From: an uncultured Xanthobacteraceae bacterium
GTDB taxonomy: Bacteria; Pseudomonadota; Alphaproteobacteria; Rhizobiales; Xanthobacteraceae
Direction of reading: 5' to 3'
DNA: 7,729 nucleotides
Assembly (NCBI GenBank): GCA_955652195.1
Contig: CATPBC010000489.1
Location: forward strand, 1-7,729
Both the position numbers and the translations under genes were made by a program. How positions within the stretch are numbered: position 1 is the first letter of the stretch; every line of letters begins with the position of its first letter. Below the pieces are notes generated by a model, which worked only from the letters and a program-made list of their open reading frames with translations, was not told the origin of the DNA and searched no databases. This document shows, one piece after another, positions 1-4,623 of this stretch.

Positions 1-240
1 GTCGGTCTCGAGGTCGATCCGGCGCACCTCGCAACACGGCCCCGCGAACGCCAACAGTGCCGTGGTATCACGGTCGACCGCGCACACAGCAAATCCGCAG
101 TCGCGCAGCAGGCGAACATGCCGGCCACTGCCGGCCGCCAGGTCGAGCACAAGACCACCTGGCTTGATCAGCGGCAAAAAGCGGTTGACCCAGACAGAGG
201 GAGCCGTCGAGGACTGAGGCGATCGCATGCTCTTTTGCAT
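1..240 (-). CDS. SAM-dependent methyltransferase, N-terminal part (cut by window edge)
   Basis: The minus strand gives 80 residues from an ATG at 240 with no stop before the left edge, so the C-terminus lies outside. Seen: a glycine-rich SAM-binding motif I, LVLDLAAGSGRH (residues 30-41), after the typical lead FLPLIKPGG, and an acidic end of strand beta-2, FAVCAVDRD (about 50-58). This is the start of a Rossmann-fold class I methyltransferase. The substrate cannot be read because the C-terminal half is missing. A second ATG at residue 5 (228) is an alternative start; neither has a strong Shine-Dalgarno. It is divergent from the DUF1178 gene, with 65 bases between the two starts. The class I fold is fairly sure; the exact role is unknown. 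Confidence 0.75.
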   Translation of the reverse strand, partial: MQKSMRSPQSSTAPSVWVNRFLPLIKPGGLVLDLAAGSGRHVRLLRDCGFAVCAVDRDTTALLAFAGPCCEVRRIDLETD

Positions 241-253
241 TGGCGGCGGCCGA

Positions 254-283
254 TTGCAAATAACGGGAAGAGCCGAGTACAAC
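254..283 (+). promoter_or_regulatory. possible promoter for the DUF1178 gene
   Basis: TTGCAA (254-259) and TACAAC (278-283) are separated by 18 bases, inside the short divergent gap. GGAGGT at 293-298 is a good ribosome-binding site 7 bases before the ATG at 306. The boxes are only partial matches to a housekeeping sigma-70 promoter, so this is a suggestion. Confidence 0.25.
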
Positions 284-305
284 GCACGGCTCGGAGGTAG
301 TATCG

Positions 306-536
306 ATGATTTTATTTAGGCTGCGTTGCGCCCGTGGCCACCAATTCGAAGGTTGGTTTCGTGACGGCGACGGGTTCGAGGCGCAGCAGAAGGCCGGCGA
401 GATCTCCTGTCCCGAATGCGGCGAAACCAAGGTCGAAAAGGCGGTGATGGCGCCGCGGCTCGGCAAACCGCTCCGCCGATTTCGCCGGTTAGCGCTAGGT
501 TTGGGGGTGGCCGAAGACCCCAGTGGCGGGGCCTAA
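306..536 (+). pseudogene. DUF1178 zinc-ribbon protein, truncated
   Basis: The first 50 or so of 76 residues match the start of DUF1178 proteins: a Cys-x3-His pair (C8, H12; CARGH), the aromatic segment FEGWF, then a CPEC knuckle (C35, C38) followed by the family phrase KVEKAVMAPRLGK. These four ligands would form a small zinc ribbon. DUF1178 proteins are usually about 140-160 residues and function is unknown. Here the similarity stops near residue 55 (about base 470) and the rest, rich in Arg and Gly, does not resemble the family's C-terminal half, which I could not find in any downstream frame. The start is well supported by GGAGGT 7 bases upstream. I infer a 3' truncation by a rearrangement. 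The stub might still be expressed as a short zinc-ribbon peptide. Confidence 0.65.
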
Positions 537-677
537 GTTTCGGCCCACATCGCTGTCGTGTTGGCACCGCGGCATGGATGTCCATCGTAACGGGCCGGTA
601 GATCCGACCGCCAATCGCCATTTCGCCGACGCTGCTCGCAACTGCGGACGCCATGCCGAGCGCGACAGCCGCGCTGC

Positions 678-882
678 TCAAGAGGTCTGGCGCTTTTTCT
701 CCGCGTTCAAGATTGCTTCGTAGGTCGTGATTATTCTTTTGTGGTGTACAATCCATGCTTGGGTGATCTCGCGCCAAGGCTCGCTGCCGCGTCTTTCGCC
801 AATATGGACCTTCCCGGATTCCAGAACGGCCAGATCTTCACGCTTGCGCAAGCCCGGCTTCGATGTGGCGGATGAAGTTGTC
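678..882 (-). pseudogene. degenerate small reading frame of unknown family
   Basis: Two minus-strand frames give protein-like pieces that join only with a frameshift near 840-843. The upstream piece reads DNFIRHIEAGLAQA and then stops; the downstream piece reads REDLAVLESGKVHIGERRG, then EPWREITQ and TTYEAILNAEKK, ending at TGA 680-678. The second piece resembles small uncharacterised rhizobial proteins of about 60 residues (from memory), where a helix, a Gly-Arg turn and a second helix are typical. No plausible start codon and ribosome-binding site remain. It lies directly after the IS110 relic on the same strand, so it may be scrap left between two insertions. The family has no function I can name. 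Confidence 0.4.
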
Positions 883-929
883 TGTACATGTTGGTTACCT
901 GGGTTCGACTTGGCCCGTGGCGTTTGGCG

Positions 930-1134
930 TTTGCTTCACCAAGCGCGCTGAACAACCATTACGATAGCGGCCCAGATTCCAATCCGATCCGCTTAAAGCG
1001 GTAGTAGGATTTCTCAGCACTTGCAGAAGCGCATCGGGCTCGCTTGCAACCTTAAAGCTCCCGAAGCCCATGTTATCCACAATGCAGACTCCCGTGTACT
1101 TGACCGAAACGTCCAGTCCGGCAAAATGGTCCTT
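930..1134 (-). mobile_element. IS110-family transposase, N-terminal relic
   Basis: On the minus strand, HFAGLDVSVKYTGVCIVD followed by VASEPDALLQVLRNP matches the start of IS110-family transposases, whose N-terminal RuvC-like (DEDD) domain opens with a GxDVS-type motif carrying the first catalytic Asp. A one-base shift near 996-1000 moves the homology to another frame, RFKRIGLESGPLS, then TAA (961-959) where a Gln codon is usual, then WLFSALGEA. Homology ends near 930, so only the first 65 or so of about 340 residues remain. The expected ATG reads AAG (1134-1132), with AAGGAG 9 bases upstream (1149-1144), as if the start codon had mutated. Clearly inactive. Confidence 0.75.
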
Positions 1135-1314
1135 GCTGCGCTTCTCCTTCTGATGCTTGAGGCCGCATCTGCGGACCTCATTTCACCATCAGCCTCAGCC
1201 TGAAGCGCAGCACCCAAAATCTTCTACCCACATGAATGCCAGCCGATTACCCGATCTTTGGGGGTAAAGCGGATCTGAGCAAATTGTGAGGGGCAATGAA
1301 ACTAATGATGCGCC

Positions 1315-1515
1315 ATGGATGCGCGCTTGGCGAGCCTCGGCCTAGGGCCGTGGCTTTTGTTTCGTTGGGATAAAAACAAACTAACGGCAACTCAGTGCAT
1401 GGAGATTGCGTCGTGGGCCAATGAAGAAAGCGTTCTCATTATGGCTTTCGCCGACGATCAGAACGTCTACGATTTCGACCCGCTGAACTCTTCAAGTTCG
1501 AATAGGAGGAGATAA
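1315..1515 (+). CDS. small hypothetical protein, first of a coupled pair
   Basis: A 66-residue frame from ATG 1315 to TAA 1513-1515. I do not recognise it. It is mixed and soluble-looking, with one acidic stretch (FADDQNVYDFDPLN), and ends in a Ser/Arg tail that is probably shaped by the AGGAGG ribosome-binding site of the next gene, encoded in its last codons. The start is weak: no good Shine-Dalgarno, and an in-frame TGA lies just upstream (1306-1308), so it could be the 3' end of a gene broken further upstream. What supports it is the link to the next gene: its TAA shares one base with the following ATG (TAATG), a usual sign of translational coupling. The stretch is more AT-rich than the flanking backbone. 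Confidence 0.4.
   Translation: MDARLASLGLGPWLLFRWDKNKLTATQCMEIASWANEESVLIMAFADDQNVYDFDPLNSSSSNRRR
1504..1514 (+). promoter_or_regulatory. strong ribosome-binding site for the 1515 gene
   Basis: AGGAGGAGATA precedes the ATG at 1515. AGGAGG (1504-1509) is a near-perfect Shine-Dalgarno 5 bases from the start, and it fixes 1515 as a real start although the frame beginning there closes after 27 codons. Confidence 0.65.
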
Positions 1516-1809
1516 TGGGCGATGCACATTTTGTGAGAGAAACAATTCAAGCATTGAACAGTCATGCGGCAGAACTGGACTCCGTATACAGGGGGTAATG
1601 GCAGCGGCAGAAAATCGGACGGAAATTCCGAACGTAAGGATATTTTTAAAGAAATGGCGGAAGCGTCTAGGGAATGCGACGAGTTGGTCGAAATATATTA
1701 TGGAGACGAAGATCCACTGTTACCTGACGTGCGTCGGGCAATTCAACGAGTACAGGATGGATTGTCCAACTGTGCGAGTGCGTTCGTTGCATGGCGATTG
1801 CACGGCTAA
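1515..1809 (+). pseudogene. unknown small acidic protein, split by one-base frameshift
   Basis: From ATG 1515 the frame reads MGDAHFVRETIQALNSHAAE and closes at TAA 1596-1598 after 27 residues. Removing one base from the G5 run at 1591-1595 makes the frame run on as VYRGNGSGRKSDGN and then KDIFKEMAEASRECDELVEI, to TAA at 1807-1809: a coherent 97-residue, acidic, mostly helical protein. The excellent ribosome-binding site belongs to the N-terminal part and the protein-like composition to the C-terminal part, so they look like one gene. I do not recognise the family. The extra G may be a real mutation, a sequencing error or a slippage site. As written, the product is a 27-mer. No membrane segment or signal peptide is evident. 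Confidence 0.5.
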
Positions 1810-1988
1810 CCCTAGGTTAGGTCCCGCCTGTTGATGCGATCGGCAAATCCAGAAGAACTCCGATAGCGCCATCGTGAATGAACAAACGACCGCTACCATC
1901 AAGCGTCACTTGGCGAACTTGCTCTACCCCGTAGACAAAACTTTAATGCACAGACGAGGCCCGCAGGCGCAAAGCGGGGCGTCAATCC

Positions 1989-2375
1989 CTATGCCGTCTT
2001 CACTTCGAAGGTACGTTGAATCGGTACGTCATCGAAGAAAAATTTTATTGTGTATTGCCCAACCATCAAATGTGGAGCAAGGACCCTAATCGCCGCAAGA
2101 TGAACTTTGTTTTTCTCAAGGACGACCGTTTGTTTCGGACTTTCAATCACCGTCTGACCTTTGGGATCGGTAAGTGAAACTCTCGTCTCACAAGGCCCCT
2201 CACCCCCGCGAGCAAACAATACAGCCATGAGAGATGGAATTAGAATATCTTTTTGAAGGACAATATCGTCGTTTGAAAAGACGCCAATAATGCTGAGCTT
2301 GTTATTGACCTCCTCTCTCACATCTTCGCAAAGGAGGAAGGAAGAACCATCAGATTTTGGCGATGACTTATTCAT
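1989..2375 (-). CDS. DUF6941-type protein
   Basis: A 128-residue protein from ATG 2375 to the stop at 1989. It opens with SSFLLCEDVREEVNNKLSI then IGVFSNDDIVL, the typical opening of DUF6941 proteins (a conserved LLCED-x-R-x-E-x-x-x-K-x-S-x-x-G-x-F/Y pattern). A beta-rich body follows, including RVSLTDPKGQTVIES and a C-terminal GQYTIKFFFDDVPIQRTFEV, which looks like an immunoglobulin-like beta sandwich. Function of the family is unknown; members are cytosolic-looking and often sit in accessory regions. The frame stays open upstream to a TTG at 2432, adding a Cys-rich stretch, but the ATG marks where similarity begins, so I chose it. The Shine-Dalgarno is poor. It lies in the AT-rich segment and has no operon partner on its strand. 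Confidence 0.7.
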   Translation of the reverse strand: MNKSSPKSDGSSFLLCEDVREEVNNKLSIIGVFSNDDIVLQKDILIPSLMAVLFARGGEGPCETRVSLTDPKGQTVIESPKQTVVLEKNKVHLAAIRVLAPHLMVGQYTIKFFFDDVPIQRTFEVKTA

Positions 2376-2681
2376 GACTGGTTCACAATAGCCGCAGATG
2401 CAGCAGGAGCACGGGGCAAGCGCCAAGAACAATTTGCAGCAGATACATCGATCAGCACCACAATTGCTGTCCCAGCTAGACGATAAAAAGACGTGTTAGA
2501 GGTCAGAGAGCCCGCATTTGCTTCCACAATTCTGGACTCCAATGGCACTACGTTTTTTAACCTCCGCCGATGCTACTCTGCGTCGAGCCCTTATTGCGGC
2601 AGACGGCGCTCCGCTCGCCACAACTTTATAGCGAGTTGGGAAAAACTGTCTACAGCGCTGATCATGCAGCTCGCAACTGGC

Positions 2682-2738
2682 CCGCTCGTGAGCCGCACCA
2701 CGAGCGGCCTCCCGGCGTCGAGACGTCAACGCCGGGAG
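2682..2738. repeat. two adjacent perfect inverted repeats
   Basis: The first repeat has 9-base arms CCGCTCGTG (2682-2690) and CACGAGCGG (2699-2707) around an 8-base loop. One base later the second has 10-base arms CTCCCGGCGT (2709-2718) and ACGCCGGGAG (2729-2738) around a 10-base spacer. Both are perfect and GC-rich and would form strong hairpins in RNA or single-stranded DNA. No T-run follows on either strand, so neither looks like a simple intrinsic terminator. Confidence 0.75.
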
Positions 2739-2796
2739 TCGCTGTCGCGCGGGGCAGGGGATGAAACTGCCGTCGCGGAAACATCTGACCGGACTA

Positions 2797-2824
2797 CTCA
2801 CGTCCTCGGCCAAGAAAACGTGAG
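2797..2824. repeat. inverted repeat, 7-base arms
   Basis: CTCACGT (2797-2803) and ACGTGAG (2818-2824) are perfect arms around a 14-base loop. Shorter ones lie nearby: GGCAG/CTGCC at 2753-2757 and 2767-2771, and CGGGT/ACCCG at 2888-2892 and 2898-2902. The short ones could be chance, but together they extend the hairpin series begun at 2682. Confidence 0.5.
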
Positions 2825-2996
2825 ACGGGAACACCGTTTCCAATGTGTCGCGTCCCGTATAATCCGGTGCCCGCGGTGCGTTTGGAGCGGGTTAAACACC
2901 CGTTGGGGTTACCGACTGACAGAACAATCTGCGCAAAACCTAAGGGCGAACGCAGCATCTGGCAGTCGTCGGAGCGCAAAGTTGACGGGGTAGATC

Positions 2997-3180
2997 ATGT
3001 GGCTCACTCTCACGCTTGCCGTTTTTTGGGGGAATGTTCGTTGCCTGGGTCGTTTCGTTGTTTTGGCAATCGCCAGGGTGGCGCGATCAAATAATGGAGA
3101 TCGCCACGAACGCTAAGCTGTTCAAAAATGTTTGGCTAGTGTTCGATTTCCCTCGTAACGTTGTCATAGTCGATAAATGA
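2997..3180 (+). pseudogene. small membrane protein, split by one-base frameshift
   Basis: ATG 2997 (directly after an in-frame TAG) starts MWLTLTLAVFWGN, a hydrophobic helix, but as written it closes after 39 residues. Dropping one base from the T6/G5 run at 3022-3032 gives MWLTLTLAVFGGMFVAWVV and then SLFWQSPGWRDQIMEIATNA, to TGA at 3178-3180: a 60-residue protein with one N-terminal membrane helix (about residues 3-22) and a short amphipathic tail. It ends 13 bases before the twin-transmembrane gene, as expected for an upstream operon partner. I do not know the family. The lesion sits in a homopolymer, so a sequencing error is as likely as decay. The start has only a weak ribosome-binding site. 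Confidence 0.5.
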
Positions 3181-3193
3181 AGGCTGCCCGGTC

Positions 3194-3388
3194 ATGGCCG
3201 ATTTCATGTCGCACGTTGCAGTCCCGATCGCCATCGGCGCCGTCGCGGTCGTGCTCCTCCTTGGCCTCATCAATATGATGCGCGGGGGCTCGGGCAACAC
3301 ATCGCAGAAGCTCATGCGGCTTCGCGTGCTGCTGCAATTCATCGCCATTGTCGTTATCATGTTCACGGTCTGGACCATGGCGAAATAA
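3194..3388 (+). CDS. twin transmembrane helix small protein (HIG1-domain type)
   Basis: A 64-residue protein with two hydrophobic helices (about 7-28, VAVPIAIGAVAVVLLLGLIN, and 45-62, VLLQFIAIVVIMFTVW). A polar loop (MMRGGSGNTSQKLMRLR) joins them and carries the Arg/Ser-rich signature of bacterial HIG1/twin-TM proteins. Mitochondrial HIG1 relatives associate with respiratory complexes, so an inner-membrane role near the respiratory chain is plausible; that is family knowledge, not visible here. GAAGG (3180-3184) is an acceptable ribosome-binding site, 9 bases before the ATG. The adenosyltransferase frame starts 18 bases after its stop. This pairing is, as I recall, common in Bradyrhizobium and Rhodopseudomonas. 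It is the only intact member of this cluster. Confidence 0.8.
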   Translation: MADFMSHVAVPIAIGAVAVVLLLGLINMMRGGSGNTSQKLMRLRVLLQFIAIVVIMFTVWTMAK

Positions 3389-3406
3389 CAGAGAGAGAAT
3401 GCGGCG

Positions 3407-3727
3407 ATGGTCGTTCTCAACAAGGTCTATACGCGTGCCGGCGACGACGGCACGACTGCGCTTGGCACCGGCGAGCGGCGCAAGAAATACGATCTACGGA
3501 TCGCCGCCTATGGCACGACGAGGTCAATGTTGCGATCGGCGTCGCGCGGCTGCACACGGCCGGCGATGCCACGCTATCGCGCATCCAGAACTAACTGTTC
3601 GACGCCGGGGTCGATCTTTGCACGCCTGGGCGCGGCAAGGGGCCTGGCGGCGCGCGCCTCACCATTACCGACAAGCGCGTGGCTCGAGCGGGTGCCGTGC
3701 CTGCCACAATTGGCAGCGGGCTCATAA
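3407..3727 (+). pseudogene. PduO-type ATP:cob(I)alamin adenosyltransferase, broken
   Basis: The start MVVLNKVYTRAGDDGTTALG, followed by GERRKKYDLRIAAYGT, is the diagnostic N-terminus of PduO-type adenosyltransferases; TRxGDxGTT is the ATP-binding loop. These enzymes transfer the adenosyl group of ATP to cob(I)alamin to make coenzyme B12. At 3515-3517 the homology jumps one frame, with a few bases lost where GTVDE is usual. It goes on as DEVNVAIGVARLHTAGDA, then SRIQN, a TAA stop (3592-3594) in place of the usual Asp, then LFDAGVDLCTPG and ARLTITDKRVARA. It fades near 3693, before the helices holding the rest of the active site. So there is a frameshift, a nonsense codon and loss of the C-terminal half of a protein of about 190 residues. 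Certainly non-functional; sequencing error cannot explain all three. Confidence 0.85.
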
Positions 3728-3740
3728 CCTGAAGGTCGTA
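3719..3740 (+). other. initiator tRNA-Met-like fragment (anticodon arm)
   Basis: CTCATAACCTGAAGGTCG (3721-3738), with GG before and TA after, matches from memory the anticodon loop (CAT), 3' anticodon strand and variable loop of bacterial initiator tRNA-Met. The acceptor, D and T arms are not present: TTCAAATCC does not follow. It is a fragment, not a tRNA gene. It begins about 26 bases past the last recognisable adenosyltransferase codon, so it may mark a recombination junction. tRNA anticodon loops are known crossover sites for tyrosine integrases. Confidence 0.45.
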
Positions 3741-3746
3741 CGGCCC

Positions 3747-3766
3747 CTTAGCTTACTCTTAGCTTA
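3747..3766 (+). repeat. short tandem duplication
   Basis: CTTAGCTTA occurs twice (3747-3755 and 3758-3766) with an 11-base period, in the gap between the convergent adenosyltransferase relic and the DUF423 gene. A simple slippage duplication with no evident role. Confidence 0.5.
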
Positions 3767-3845
3767 GTGGTCCCGCTTGCTGACATCCAGCGAGATCGAC
3801 CGCAGAAGTGGTCAAAGTCACTAGGCATGTGCCGACAGAGTTATC

Positions 3846-4223
3846 TTACGCGGAGTGATCAAATGCTTTAGCAACTGCGGCAGCTGCCAAAACTAGCCAG
3901 GCTAGAATCAAGATAATTCCTCCCGTCGGCGCAGCCATAGGAAAAAGTCGTTGCCCCACAAAAGCTCGCAATGCGACATCGGCTGAAAATAGGATCGTGC
4001 CCAACGCCCACGCTGCAAGAGCTATCAAGGCAAGCTGCCGAGATAGCATGCCTTGGAGCAAAAGAGCTGTGCCTCCAAGGATTGCCAGCGCGTGAAACAA
4101 CAGGATGTTGGCGGCGCTGTCGAGCCCAGCGCTAGGAGCCGTATGTGCACCAACCGCCGCGAGAGCGATACCGGCTGCGCCGAAGACGCCGGCAATTATG
4201 AGAAATAACGACAACATTTCCAT
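3846..4223 (-). CDS. DUF423 family membrane protein
   Basis: A 125-residue, strongly hydrophobic protein with four predicted helices. The first, LSLFLIIAGVFGAAGIALAA, runs into VGAH, the family's GAFGAH-like motif. The second contains NILLFHALAILGGTALLL, which keeps the conserved FHALA. The third is LALIALAAWALGTILFSADV. The fourth is APTGGIILILAWLVLAAAAV, which keeps the conserved A-P-x-GG. This pattern and length fit DUF423 (YgdD-like) inner-membrane proteins, whose function is not established. I chose ATG 4223; a GTG at 4238 and an ATG at 4217 are alternatives, and GTAGGTGG about 10 bases upstream of 4223 may be the ribosome-binding site. It is on the same strand as hemA but is separated from it by the hemA terminator, so it is probably a single-gene unit. 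Confidence 0.8.
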   Translation of the reverse strand: MEMLSLFLIIAGVFGAAGIALAAVGAHTAPSAGLDSAANILLFHALAILGGTALLLQGMLSRQLALIALAAWALGTILFSADVALRAFVGQRLFPMAAPTGGIILILAWLVLAAAAVAKAFDHSA

Positions 4224-4570
4224 CCAAATTAAAGCCACCTACGCCTGAGCGAGCATCGTTGTATGCCACTTAGTGCCTCGCATTGCCATAGGAGGTCGTC
4301 AACGCGGGCAGCAGCAAGGGGGCGCAGCGCATTTCTCGTTCCAATATGCTGACGTCGCCCGTCTCTTGCAGGTCGCGGCAACTGAGATATTCGAGAACGA
4401 CAGGCAGTCCGGCAGTTCAGGTGTCGACAGTTCGTAACCCGCACCGGGCGCCCAGGACACGATGATGGTGCTGGCGCTGGCGCCTCGATCCAGTTTATGT
4501 CGGGGCGCATCATCTGGCGCGGTTTTTGGTCGTCACCTTCGCGATCGCTGTCGCCGCGCGGCGCATAGCT
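4224..4570. other. intergenic stretch with no supported gene
   Basis: About 350 bases between the DUF423 start and the hemA terminator. Open frames on the minus strand (up to 4627) have no domain I recognise and no ribosome-binding site, and the longest overlaps the hemA terminator. It presumably holds the DUF423 promoter; I see no convincing boxes. It may be another eroded gene. Confidence 0.5.
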
Positions 4571-4590
4571 AAAAAGGAGCAAGATGCTCC
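4571..4590 (-). terminator. intrinsic terminator of hemA
   Basis: Read on the minus strand: GGAGCA (4590-4585), a 3-base loop, TGCTCC (4581-4576), then TTTTT (4575-4571). A perfect 6-base-pair GC-rich stem directly followed by a T-run, 33 bases after the hemA stop codon and on the same strand. A textbook Rho-independent terminator, short but well placed. Confidence 0.8.
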
Positions 4591-4623
4591 GGACCGCGAT
4601 GGGCCGCAGCTCAAGGACGAGAT

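Larger units (their letters stand above)
2376..2996. other. 620-base stretch without a supported gene
   Basis: Both strands carry open frames here, up to 166 codons on the plus strand (2493-2993) and 115 on the minus strand (2496-2843), but none has a recognisable domain, a good ribosome-binding site or a protein-like composition. They read as Arg/Ser/Ala-rich shadows of GC-rich DNA. What the region does hold is a set of inverted repeats between 2682 and 2902, listed separately. Confidence 0.6.

Noticed and set aside
316..777. 153-codon minus-strand frame opposite the DUF1178 gene
   Set aside because: Its C-terminal half is antisense to the DUF1178 start, which has a clear ribosome-binding site and zinc ligands. 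Only the 594-726 part looks protein-like, and it is listed as a finding.
2825..2863. TATAAT at 2858-2863 as a promoter -10 box
   Set aside because: The only upstream candidate, TTTCCA, is about 15 bases away and a poor -35 match, and no supported gene starts just downstream.
2493..2993. 166-codon plus-strand frame starting with GTG
   Set aside because: No ribosome-binding site, no domain, Arg/Ser-rich composition, and it runs through the hairpin cluster. More likely a chance open frame.
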